The notes under the pieces: model-generated
Seen by the model: the letters and a program-made list of their open reading frames with translations, nothing else
The model's database searches: none
Told to the model about the DNA's origin: nothing
Source of the DNA: Ga0077527 sp964486865
GTDB taxonomy: Bacteria > Pseudomonadota > Gammaproteobacteria > Burkholderiales > SG8-41
Length of the DNA: 17,478 nucleotides
NCBI GenBank assembly: GCA_964486865.1
Contig: CAZAOZ010000067.1
Location: forward strand, 1-17,478
Reading direction: 5' to 3'
In this document: piece after piece, positions 6,490-13,891 of the stretch
Layout of the letters: every line of letters starts with the position of its first letter
Position numbering within the stretch: the first letter of the stretch is position 1
Position numbers and translations under genes: made by a program

Positions 6490-6552
6490 CCCCTCTCCCC
6501 AGCCCTCTGCTTTGCTTCAAGTGTTCCCTTGTCCTGCCCTGCGGGAGAGGGG
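6490..6552. repeat. Palindromic repeat related to the element at 7311-7430
   Basis: CCCCTCTCCC at 6490-6499 pairs perfectly with GGGAGAGGGG at 6543-6552 across about 43 bases. The outer arms share the CCCTCTCCC/GGGAGAGGG sequence with the in-gene element, but the inside differs. It lies 11 bases past the dehydrogenase stop codon on the minus strand, between that gene and the toxin promoter, and could form a 3' hairpin for the long transcript. Confidence 0.75.
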
Positions 6553-6563
6553 GTAATTACCGA

Positions 6564-9500
6564 TCACGCCAGCGCAGCCTCCAGCACCCGCGCCACATGC
6601 ACCGCCTCGCGCGCCGTGCCGTCATGAATCTGGTGTCGGCAACTGGTGCCGTCGGCGACGATCAGGGTTGAGTGGTCCGCTTCGCGTACTTTCGGCAGCA
6701 GCGCAGCTTCCGCCATGCGCATGGAAACCTCGTAGTGCTTGGCCTCGTAGCCGAAACTGCCGGCCATGCCGCAGCAGCTCGTTTCGACCACTTCCACGTT
6801 GAGGTTGGGCACCAGCGCCAGCACCTTGCGCACCGCGGGCATCGCCGCAAACGCCTTCTGGTGACAATGGCCGTGCAGCAGGGCTTTGGACTGCGGCAGC
6901 GCCTTCAGTTTGAGTTGCAGCCGGCCGGCGGCGTGTTCGCGCTCGATGAACTCCTCGAACAGGAATGCGTTGCGGGAGAGCTGCGTCGCCGCCTCGCCCG
7001 GCAGCATCGACAGGAATTCGTCGCGCAGTGAAAACAGGCAGGACGGCTCCAGGCCGATCACCGGCACGCCGCGTTCGACGTACGGTTTCAGAGTATCGAT
7101 CATGCGCTGCGCTTCTGCGCGCGCCTCCTCGACCAGTCCGCCGGCGAGAAAAGTCCGGCCGCAGCACAACGGCCGCGTGTCGTCCGCGGGGCGCGGCAGA
7201 TGCACGCTATAACCCGCGGCTTCCAGCACCCGCACGGCAGCACGGGCGTTTTCCGGTTCGAAGTACCTGCTGAAGGTATCGACGAAGAGGACTACTTCGC
7301 CACTGCAAATCCCCTCTCCCCCATTAGTTTGGGGGAGAGGGATAGGGTGAGGGGGAACAACGGTATTACTGCGACTGCTGCTGTCGCCCCTCACCCCCGC
7401 CCTCTCCCCCAAAGCATTGGGGGAGAGGGGGACGGTACGCCGCCATCGCGGCAATGTGCGCTTGGCCGCGAAACCGAGCAGTGGCTTGGCTATGTTCTGC
7501 AGCACATTAGCCAAGGGCGCGAAACGCGCCGCCCACGGCGCATAGCGCGGCAGGTAAGCGATCAGCCGTTCCTTGAGCGTCAGGCCATGACGCTGCTGCC
7601 AGTGGTGCAGGAATTCGATTTTCATTTTGGCCATATCGACGCCGGTCGGGCACTCGCGCTTGCAGCCCTTGCACGACACGCACAGCTCCATCGCCTCGCG
7701 CACCGGCGCGGAAGTCAGCGCATCCTTACCAAGCTGTCCGGACAACGCCAGGCGCAGCGTGTTGGCGCGGCCGCGCGTCAGATGCTGCTCTTCGCGGGTG
7801 ACGCGGTATGACGGACACATGGTGCCGGCATCGAACTTGCGGCAATGCCCGTTGTTGTTGCACATCTCGACGGCCTTATCCAGGCCACCCCACTCGCTCC
7901 AGTCGAGCGCGGTGGTCAGCGGTTCTGCCGCGTAACCCGGCTTGAAACGGAACAGCGTGCGGTCATCCTGTTTCGACGGCCGCACGATCTTGCCCGGATT
8001 GAGCAGCCCTTTGGGATCAAAGATGTCTTTTATTTCTTCAAACGCGCCCGTCAGCTTCGGCCCGAAAAACGGCGCGATCCATTCCGAGCGCACCAGCCCG
8101 TCGCCGTGCTCGCCCGAGTACGAGCCTTTGTACTGCTTGACCAGCGCCGCGGCTTCTTCGGCAATCGCGCGCATTTTCTGCGCGCCGTCGCGGCGCATGT
8201 CGAGAATCGGCCGCACATGCAGGCAGCCGACCGAGGCGTGCGCATACCAGGTGCCCTGGGTGCCGTGCTTGCTGAATACCTGCGTCAGGCGGTCGGTATA
8301 TTCGGCAAGATGCTCCAGCGGCACCGCGCAGTCCTCGATGAACGACACCGGCTTGCCGTCGCCCTTCATCGACATCATGATGTTCAGCCCCGCCTTGCGC
8401 ACCTCCCAGAATTCGCGCTGCAGCGCAGGATCGATGACTTCAACCACGCTGCCCGGCAAGCCGCGCTCGCCCATCAGTTCCACCAACTCCTGCAGCCGGC
8501 GGATCTGCGCGTCACGATCGTCGCCGGCGAATTCCACCAGCAGGATGGCCGCGGGTTCACCCTTGACGCACTGATCGACGATGGGCCGGAAGGCGGGATT
8601 GCTGCGCGCCAGAGCGATCATCGTGCTGTCCACCAGTTCGACCGCCGCCGGTTTCAGTTTGACGATGTGCTGCGGCGCCTCCATCGCCTGAAAAAACGTC
8701 GGAAAATGGCAGATGCCCAGCGTCTTGTGGCGCGGCAGCGGCGACAGTTTCAGTTCGACGCGCCGCGAAAACGCCAGCGTGCCCTCGGAACCCACCAGCA
8801 GATGCGCCATGTTGGCGCCCGGCGGCAGCAGCATGTCGAGGTTGTAGCCGCCGACGCGGCGCAGCACCTTGGGATAACGGTGTTCGATTTCCTCGGCTTC
8901 GCGCCGCGCAATCGCGCTGATGCGTCCGACCAGATCGCGGTAGCCCTGCGGGCCGCCGAGTTGCGAAAGTTCCTGCGGCAATGGTCCGAACCGGTACGAC
9001 GCGCCGTCGGGCAGCCAGGCATCGATGCCCAGCACGTTATGCACCATGTTGCCGTAGGCTATGGAGCGCGAGCCGCAGGAATTGTTGCCGGCCATGCCGC
9101 CGATGGTCGCCTGCGCGCTGGTGGATACATCCACCGGAAACCACAGGCCATACGGCTTCAGCCATGCGTTCAGGTGGTCGAGCACCATGCCGGGCTGCAC
9201 CGTCACCGTGCTGGCGTCCTTGTCGAAAGCGATGATTTCATTGAGGTGCTTTGATACATCAAGCACCAGCGCCGTGCCGACGGTCTGGCCGCACTGCGAG
9301 GTGCCGCCGCCGCGCGGCAGCACCGGCACTCCGGCCTCGATGGCAATCTGCAGCGCGGTCAGCGCGTCATCTTCGTCACGCGGCACGACCACGCCGACGG
9401 GCTCGATCTGGTAAATCGACGCATCAGTGGAGTAACGTCCGCGCGATGCGGCATCGAACAGCACGTCGCCGCGCAACTCATGGCGCAGGCGCTGCGCCAG

Positions 9501-9566
9501 TGCGCTGTGCCCGGGCGATGAGCGCACAAACTGCACCGGGTGCACCGGTTTCGCGGGCGCATTCAT
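6564..9566 (-). CDS. FAD-linked oxidase/Fe-S fusion, D-2-hydroxyacid dehydrogenase (YdiJ/Dld-II-like), with in-frame repeat insert
   Basis: This 1000-residue protein combines a GlcD-like FAD half with a GlcF-like Fe-S half. It is predicted to oxidise a D-2-hydroxyacid to the 2-oxoacid and pass electrons to the membrane chain. The PCMH-type FAD domain shows PRGGGTSQCGQ (84-94) and GGMAGNNSCGSRSIAYGNM (156-174). Fe-S cysteines appear as C569-C575-C584 in a CNNNGHC...CPSY context and C629-x2-C632-x2-C635-x3-C639. Two CCG domains follow, with C801-C802 and C931-C932. E. coli YdiJ, of the same architecture, is a D-2-hydroxyglutarate dehydrogenase; the substrate here is open. Residues 713-752 come entirely from a 120-bp palindromic repeat, without which the protein would be 960 residues. 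The frame is open 82 codons further upstream inside the regulator gene, but family homology starts after MNAPAKPVHP. That ATG overlaps the regulator stop as ATGA, with GGAG upstream. Confidence 0.93.
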   Translation of the reverse strand: MNAPAKPVHPVQFVRSSPGHSALAQRLRHELRGDVLFDAASRGRYSTDASIYQIEPVGVVVPRDEDDALTALQIAIEAGVPVLPRGGGTSQCGQTVGTALVLDVSKHLNEIIAFDKDASTVTVQPGMVLDHLNAWLKPYGLWFPVDVSTSAQATIGGMAGNNSCGSRSIAYGNMVHNVLGIDAWLPDGASYRFGPLPQELSQLGGPQGYRDLVGRISAIARREAEEIEHRYPKVLRRVGGYNLDMLLPPGANMAHLLVGSEGTLAFSRRVELKLSPLPRHKTLGICHFPTFFQAMEAPQHIVKLKPAAVELVDSTMIALARSNPAFRPIVDQCVKGEPAAILLVEFAGDDRDAQIRRLQELVELMGERGLPGSVVEVIDPALQREFWEVRKAGLNIMMSMKGDGKPVSFIEDCAVPLEHLAEYTDRLTQVFSKHGTQGTWYAHASVGCLHVRPILDMRRDGAQKMRAIAEEAAALVKQYKGSYSGEHGDGLVRSEWIAPFFGPKLTGAFEEIKDIFDPKGLLNPGKIVRPSKQDDRTLFRFKPGYAAEPLTTALDWSEWGGLDKAVEMCNNNGHCRKFDAGTMCPSYRVTREEQHLTRGRANTLRLALSGQLGKDALTSAPVREAMELCVSCKGCKRECPTGVDMAKMKIEFLHHWQQRHGLTLKERLIAYLPRYAPWAARFAPLANVLQNIAKPLLGFAAKRTLPRWRRTVPLSPNALGERAGVRGDSSSRSNTVVPPHPIPLPQTNGGEGICSGEVVLFVDTFSRYFEPENARAAVRVLEAAGYSVHLPRPADDTRPLCCGRTFLAGGLVEEARAEAQRMIDTLKPYVERGVPVIGLEPSCLFSLRDEFLSMLPGEAATQLSRNAFLFEEFIEREHAAGRLQLKLKALPQSKALLHGHCHQKAFAAMPAVRKVLALVPNLNVEVVETSCCGMAGSFGYEAKHYEVSMRMAEAALLPKVREADHSTLIVADGTSCRHQIHDGTAREAVHVARVLEAALA
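7311..7430. repeat. 120-bp palindromic repeat element inserted in frame in the dehydrogenase gene
   Basis: Three nested hairpins are seen. 7312-7322 pairs with 7331-7341 (CCCTCTCCCCC/GGGGGAGAGGG, 11 bp, 8-base loop). 7345-7354 pairs with 7387-7396 (GGGTGAGGGG/CCCCTCACCC, 32-base loop). 7400-7410 pairs with 7419-7429 (same 11-bp stem, 8-base loop). The first and last hairpins can also pair with each other, making the unit one large imperfect palindrome. Taken from 7311 to 7430 it is exactly 40 codons, in register with the minus-strand gene, and contains no stop. It encodes PLSPNALGERAGVRG ... PPHPIPLPQTNGGEG. Confidence 0.9.
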
Positions 9567-10267
9567 GGTGCCGGCTCCGCGCGCGGTGCGGCCAGCGCTT
9601 CCATCACCAGCACCAGCTTGTTGGCAAGATGGTCGCGCAGCAGGGTCTGCAGCCGCGCGCCGTCGCGCCTGACCAGCGCATCGAGCATGTCCTCGTGCTC
9701 CTGCACCGCCTTGTCCCAGCGCTCGCGCGACAGGTTGGCCAGGTAGCGGGCGCGCTTCACGTGGGCATTGAGTCCCCCGTAAACCTGCGCCAGCGTGGCG
9801 TTGCCCGCACACTCCATGATCTTGATATGGATCTGCTGGTTGTAGCGGAAATACGGCGCCAGTTCGCCGCGCGCGTGGTGCGCGAGCATGTGGTAATGCA
9901 GCGCGCGGATTTCCGCGATGTCTTGTTCCGTCGCGTTGCGGCAGGCGAGGTCGCCGGCCAGAGCTTCCAGCGCGCCGAGCACGACAAACACTTCCTTCAT
10001 TTTTTCCGGCTTCAGCGGCGCCACCACCGCGCCGCGGTGGGGCAGTAACTCAACGAGGCCTTCCGAGGCGAGAAACTTGATCGCCTCGCGCAGCGGCGTG
10101 CGTGAAGTGCCGAGCTTTTCCGCCAGCACGCGTTCGTTGAGTTTGCTTTCGGGCGCGAGCTCGCCCTGCACGATCAGATCGCGCAACTGGCCGATCACGG
10201 TTTCATGCAGCAGGCGGCGTTCGGCCAGGGAAGTGATCTGGGCTGTGGTTGTTGCAGTATCGGGCAT
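9563..10267 (-). CDS. GntR-family transcriptional regulator, FCD (FadR C-terminal) subfamily
   Basis: This 234-residue regulator has an N-terminal winged helix (about 18-84) with the GntR signature LGTSRTPLREAIKFLASEG (52-70). A C-terminal all-helical FCD domain carries His147, His191 and His213, the usual metal and ligand pocket histidines. FCD regulators typically respond to organic acids such as lactate, glycolate or pyruvate. The frame is open 15 codons further upstream, but that ATG (10312) falls in the predicted -35 box. The chosen ATG at 10267 has GGAG seven bases upstream and a well-placed promoter. The stop overlaps the start of the dehydrogenase gene (ATGA), so the two are translationally coupled and the dehydrogenase is a probable target. 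It is divergent from the aminotransferase gene, with an operator-like palindrome in its own promoter. Confidence 0.95.
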   Translation of the reverse strand: MPDTATTTAQITSLAERRLLHETVIGQLRDLIVQGELAPESKLNERVLAEKLGTSRTPLREAIKFLASEGLVELLPHRGAVVAPLKPEKMKEVFVVLGALEALAGDLACRNATEQDIAEIRALHYHMLAHHARGELAPYFRYNQQIHIKIMECAGNATLAQVYGGLNAHVKRARYLANLSRERWDKAVQEHEDMLDALVRRDGARLQTLLRDHLANKLVLVMEALAAPRAEPAP

Positions 10268-10279
10268 GGGCAAACTCCG

Positions 10280-10317
10280 TTTGTATGCATAATACAACCG
10301 CCCCACCTTCATGGCAA
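10280..10317 (-). promoter_or_regulatory. Regulator promoter overlapped by an operator palindrome
   Basis: On the minus strand TTGCCA (10317-10312, five of six) and TATTAT (10294-10289, five of six) are separated by exactly 17 bases. The expected start near 10282 leaves a leader of about 15 bases containing the ribosome site. The inverted repeat TTGTAT-GCATA-ATACAA at 10281-10297 covers the -10 box, fitting autorepression by the FCD regulator. Confidence 0.75.
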
Positions 10318-10384
10318 TAAATAAATATCAATAAAAACAATAAGTTATTTATAACGCCTCTGTTGGACGGGGGGTGAAATCCAA

Positions 10385-10398
10385 TTTTGCATACAAAA
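10385..10398. promoter_or_regulatory. Second operator-like site facing the aminotransferase gene
   Basis: TTTTG-CATA-CAAAA is an imperfect palindrome. Its inner TGCATACAAA (10388-10397) is the exact reverse complement of TTTGTATGCA at 10280-10289 in the regulator's operator. It lies about 70 bases before the aminotransferase ATG. No clear -10/-35 pair for that gene could be fixed around it. Confidence 0.5.
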
Positions 10399-10466
10399 AA
10401 GTGTTTGCCCTGGTGTGGCGTCGGCGTTACCATGCCTGCTCATTTACTCCTCTCTGGAGCCCGATC

Positions 10467-11666
10467 ATGACCTACGCCGCCGGCCGCCATTTCCTGCAGA
10501 TTCCCGGTCCCACCAATGTGCCCGACCGCGTGTTGCGCGCCATCGACCGTCCGACCATTGATCATCGCGGCCCCGAGTTCGCGCAACTCGGCAAGGACGT
10601 ACTCGCCGGCATGAAACAGGTGTTCAGGACCAAAGGTCATGTCGTCATATTTCCGGCGTCGGGCACCGGCGCGTGGGAAGCCGCGCTGGTCAATACGCTG
10701 TCACCGGGCGACGCCGTGCTGATGTACGAAACCGGCCAGTTCGCCAGCCTGTGGCAGAGCCTCGCGCTGCGCATGGGCATCAAGCCCGAATTCATCGCCG
10801 GCAACTGGCGCCACGGCGCCGATCCCGCGGCCATCGAAGCGCGCCTCGCTGCCGACAAATCCCACGCCATCAAGGCGGTGTGCGTAGTCCACAACGAAAC
10901 CTCCACCGGCTCCACCTCGCGCATCCATGAGGTGCGCAAGGCCATGGACCGCGCCAAACATCCCGCGCTGCTGATGGTCGATACCATTTCTTCGCTGGCC
11001 TCCATCGATTACCGCCATGACGAATGGGGCGTCGATGTCACCATCGCCGGTTCGCAAAAAGGTCTGATGCTGCCGCCGGGACTGTCGTTCAATGCGTTCT
11101 CCGACAAGGCGCTGGCGGCAGGCAAGGCCGCGAAGCTGCCGCGCTCGTACTGGTCCTGGGAAGAAATGCTGGGCCCCAACAAAAACGGTTTTTTCCCGTA
11201 CACGCCGGCGACCAATCTGCTCTACGGCCTGCGCGAGGCGCTGAACATGCTGCTCGAGGAAGAGGGGCTGGACAACGTATTCGCCCGCCACGACCGCCAC
11301 GCCGAAGCCACCCGCCGCGCGGTGCGCGCCTGGGGTCTCGAAATCCTCTGCCAGAATCCGGCGGAGTATTCCAGCGCGCTGACCGCGGTGATGATGCCGG
11401 AAGGCCACAGCGAAGTCGCTTTCCGCAAGGTTGTGCTGGAGCGTTTCAACATGTCGCTGGGCAGCGGGCTGGGCAAGATCGCCGACAAGGTGTTCCGCAT
11501 CGGCCACCTCGGCGATTTCAACGACCTGACGCTGCTGGGCACGCTGGCCGGGGTCGAGATGGGTCTGGAACTCGCGGGCGTGCCGCATAAAAAGGGCGGC
11601 GTCGCCGCGGCGATGGACTGCCTCATCGGCGAAAAAGCGCAGGCGCGCGCCGTCAAGGCTGCGTAA
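10467..11666 (+). CDS. sgaA: Serine-glyoxylate / alanine-glyoxylate aminotransferase family protein
   Basis: This 399-residue fold-type I, class V PLP enzyme is predicted to transfer an amino group from serine or alanine to glyoxylate (serine giving hydroxypyruvate) in the cytoplasm. The N-terminus FLQIPGPTNVPDRVLRA is characteristic of serine-glyoxylate aminotransferases. SGTGAWEAAL (65-74) binds the PLP phosphate, Asp172 in MVDTISSLASI contacts the ring nitrogen, and GSQKGLMLPPG has the Schiff-base Lys198. Length matches SgaA (about 395-405). An upstream in-frame ATG at 10374 exists, but the added 31 residues are not family-like and overlap the operator region. The ATG at 10467 has GGAG seven bases before it. 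It is divergent from the FCD regulator and is a probable target. The choice between serine and alanine as donor is not certain. Confidence 0.92.
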   Translation: MTYAAGRHFLQIPGPTNVPDRVLRAIDRPTIDHRGPEFAQLGKDVLAGMKQVFRTKGHVVIFPASGTGAWEAALVNTLSPGDAVLMYETGQFASLWQSLALRMGIKPEFIAGNWRHGADPAAIEARLAADKSHAIKAVCVVHNETSTGSTSRIHEVRKAMDRAKHPALLMVDTISSLASIDYRHDEWGVDVTIAGSQKGLMLPPGLSFNAFSDKALAAGKAAKLPRSYWSWEEMLGPNKNGFFPYTPATNLLYGLREALNMLLEEEGLDNVFARHDRHAEATRRAVRAWGLEILCQNPAEYSSALTAVMMPEGHSEVAFRKVVLERFNMSLGSGLGKIADKVFRIGHLGDFNDLTLLGTLAGVEMGLELAGVPHKKGGVAAAMDCLIGEKAQARAVKAA

Positions 11667-11842
11667 GCGGACCGCCCCCCCGCTTCTTGCCGACTCTCTT
11701 ATGCCGGTTACTCCGCCTGCAATGCATGATCTGCCCGCGGTGTAGTGATATGCTTCACGTAATGCCGGGGCACATCGGCATGGCCTGAAGCGGCAGTTGC
11801 CGCCGCATGGCGAGTTCCAGTCCATAAAACGGGGGGCGTCCG
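11667..11842. other. 176-bp gap with two short inverted repeats
   Basis: No gene is seen here. Inverted repeats are ATGCCG-(8)-CGGCAT at 11762-11781 and GCGGCA-GT-TGCCGC at 11790-11803, both upstream of the second Bug receptor gene. They may be regulator sites, but nothing in the sequence identifies the protein. Confidence 0.4.
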
Positions 11843-12808
11843 ATGCATCTGAAAATCCTGGCTGCGCTGACGATGACCACACTGCTGGCCGCAATGTCCG
11901 CGCAGGCCCAGAACTATCCGGCCAGACCGATCCGCATGATCGTGCCGTTCGCCGCCGGCGGCGGCAGCGACATCAGCGCGCGCCTGCTCGCCGACGGCGT
12001 CGGCCCGCTGCTCGGACAAACCATAGTCATCGACAACCGCGGCGGCGCCGGCAGCACGCTCGGCACCGACATTGCCAGCAAGGCCGCACCCGACGGCTAC
12101 ACGCTGCTGCTCGGCAACATCAGCCTCGCCTTCAATGCCGCGCTCTACAAACAACTGCCCTACAACGCAATACGCGACCTGACGACGATTTCGCTGGCCA
12201 CCGAGCAGCCGAACATCATCGTCACCCATCCTTCGCTGCCGGCCAAAAATTTCCAGGAATTCATTGCGCTGGTACGCGCGCAACCGGGCAAACTGACTTA
12301 CGGCTCGGCCGGGCTCGGCTCAGGCACGCATCTGGCGATGGAAATGCTGATACTGTCGCAGAAGCTCGACATGGTGCATGTGCCGTACAAAGGCACCGGC
12401 CCGGCAATCACCGCGCTGCTCGGCAACCAGATCGGCGCGTTCCTCTCGACCTTCGCCTCGGCGCTGCCGCAGGTCAAGGCCGGCCGCATGCGCGGCATCG
12501 CGGTCACCAGCAGCAAGCGCGCGCCGACACTGCCGGAGGTGCCGACCGTGGCTGAGTCCGGCGTGCCGGGGTTTGATTACAGCACCTGGTACGGCGTGCT
12601 GGCGCCGGCACGCACACCCAAACCGATCATCGACAAACTCAACAAGACCATCGTCACCGCGCTCAACACGCCCGATATGCAGCAGCGTTATGCCGCACAG
12701 GGCATGGATCCGCGGCCGACGACCAGCGCGGAGTTCGCCGCGCTGCTCAAATCGGAAACCGCAAAATGGGCTAAAGTCGTGCGCGATGCAAAAATCCCGC
12801 AGCAATGA
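11843..12808 (+). CDS. Bug/TctC-family periplasmic solute receptor
   Basis: This 321-residue protein has a signal peptide with probable cleavage after AMSAQA near residue 22, then the canonical Bug start YPARPIRMIVPFAAGGGSDISARLLA. Unlike the receptor at 3476-4429, the GGxxDxxAR loop is intact. Other family marks are NRGGAGSTLGTD, APDGYTLLLGN, THPSLPAKN, YGSAGLGSGTH and VPYKGTGPAITALLG. It should bind an organic acid or related small solute in the periplasm. No TctA/TctB membrane components are in the window, so it is an orphan receptor. A G-rich stretch (11831-11836) lies seven bases before the ATG in place of a classic ribosome site. It follows the aminotransferase gene by 176 bases and precedes the TRAP receptor gene by about 108, so co-transcription with either is uncertain. 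Confidence 0.95.
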   Translation: MHLKILAALTMTTLLAAMSAQAQNYPARPIRMIVPFAAGGGSDISARLLADGVGPLLGQTIVIDNRGGAGSTLGTDIASKAAPDGYTLLLGNISLAFNAALYKQLPYNAIRDLTTISLATEQPNIIVTHPSLPAKNFQEFIALVRAQPGKLTYGSAGLGSGTHLAMEMLILSQKLDMVHVPYKGTGPAITALLGNQIGAFLSTFASALPQVKAGRMRGIAVTSSKRAPTLPEVPTVAESGVPGFDYSTWYGVLAPARTPKPIIDKLNKTIVTALNTPDMQQRYAAQGMDPRPTTSAEFAALLKSETAKWAKVVRDAKIPQQ

Positions 12809-12916
12809 CGCCATCACGGACATCCGATGAGCCGCTGAAAATGGGCCAAAGCAAGAAAACAAGCCTGCATGCAACAAGACCGGATTTTGTGTAGCGCCAA
12901 CCGAAGGAGGATCGTC

Positions 12917-13888
12917 ATGCAATCATTCAAACTGCTGTCGCTGCTGGTCTGTGCGCTGTTCGCACAGGCCGCCGCCGCCCAGACCGAAATCAAGTTCGGG
13001 CACGTCGGCGAACCCGGTTCGCTGTTCGCGAGGTCCGCGGAGGAATACGCAAAACGCGCAAACGAAAAACTCGGCGGCAAGGCGAAAGTCGTCGTCTTCG
13101 GCTCCAGCCAGCTCGGCGGCGACAAGGAACTGCTGCAGAAACTCAAGCTCGGCACGATCGAGCTCGCGCTGCCGTCGACCGTGATGTCCTCGGAGTCGGA
13201 CCTCTTCGGCATTTTCGAAATGCCGTACCTGGTCAAAGACCGCAAACACATGCAGGCGATCGAGAAAGAGGTGTTCTGGCCGCGGCTCGCGCCCGAGGTC
13301 GAGAAAAAGGGCCTGAAAGTGCTCGCCGTGTGGGAAAACGGCTACCGCCACATTACCAACAACCGGCATCCGATCAAGGTACCCGGCGACCTGAAAGGCA
13401 TCAAGCTGCGCGTGCCGGAAGGCAAGTGGCGCGTGAAGATGTTCCAGACTTACGGCGCGAACCCGAGCCCGATGAAATTCTCGGAGGTGTTCACTGCGCT
13501 GCAAACCGGCGTGATGGACGGCCAGGAAAATCCGTTCTCGCAGATCGTTTCCGCCAAATTCCAGGAAGTGCAGAAATATCTGTCGCTCACCGGCCACGTC
13601 TATACGCCCGCCTACATCACGACGGGTTCGAAGAAGTTCGCGGCCTTGCCGGCCGACGTGCGCAAGCTGCTCGAAGACACGGCGAAGGACATGCAGTCGT
13701 ATGTGTACACGATCGCGGAAAAGGATGACAGCGAACTGATCGGCAAGATCAAGGCCGCCGGGGTGACGGTGAACGAGGCCGACAAACCCGCGTTTGTTGC
13801 CGCGAGCAAAGCGGTGTACGAGGATTTCGGCAAGGAAGTGAAAGGCTCGAAGGAACTGATCGACAAGGCCCTCGCGCTGGCGAAGTAG
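12917..13888 (+). CDS. dctP: TRAP transporter substrate-binding protein DctP
   Basis: This 323-residue protein is the periplasmic receptor of a TRAP transporter, which captures an organic acid for Na+-coupled import. The signal peptide MQSFKLLSLLVCALFAQAAA is cleaved near AAA-QTEIKFGH. Family motifs include FGSSQLGGDKELLQKLKLGT (61-80), MPYLVKDRKH, and GIKLRVPEG with Arg165, the conserved arginine that usually pairs with the ligand carboxylate. GANPSPMKFSEVFTALQTG and VMDGQENP follow. The frame is open 16 codons upstream, but the ATG at 12917 has AAGGAGG six bases before it and begins a good signal peptide. It is the first gene of a dctPQM operon. The next gene begins three bases after the stop, in the same frame. 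Confidence 0.96.
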   Translation: MQSFKLLSLLVCALFAQAAAAQTEIKFGHVGEPGSLFARSAEEYAKRANEKLGGKAKVVVFGSSQLGGDKELLQKLKLGTIELALPSTVMSSESDLFGIFEMPYLVKDRKHMQAIEKEVFWPRLAPEVEKKGLKVLAVWENGYRHITNNRHPIKVPGDLKGIKLRVPEGKWRVKMFQTYGANPSPMKFSEVFTALQTGVMDGQENPFSQIVSAKFQEVQKYLSLTGHVYTPAYITTGSKKFAALPADVRKLLEDTAKDMQSYVYTIAEKDDSELIGKIKAAGVTVNEADKPAFVAASKAVYEDFGKEVKGSKELIDKALALAK

Positions 13889-13891
13889 GAG

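Noticed and set aside
7845..9254. 469-codon plus-strand frame opposite the dehydrogenase gene
   Set aside because: The opposite strand holds a well-conserved FAD/Fe-S enzyme. This frame has shadow-type composition and no motif.
9567..9812. 82-codon upstream extension of the dehydrogenase
   Set aside because: It lies within the regulator gene in another frame, and homology begins only after the ATG at 9566.
10268..10312. Upstream ATG (10312) for the FCD regulator
   Set aside because: It falls in the predicted -35 box, and the ATG at 10267 has the ribosome site and suits the promoter.
11665..11685. AAGCGG/CCGCTT hairpin at the aminotransferase stop as a terminator
   Set aside because: The stem is only six base pairs, the loop is C-rich, and no T-tract follows.
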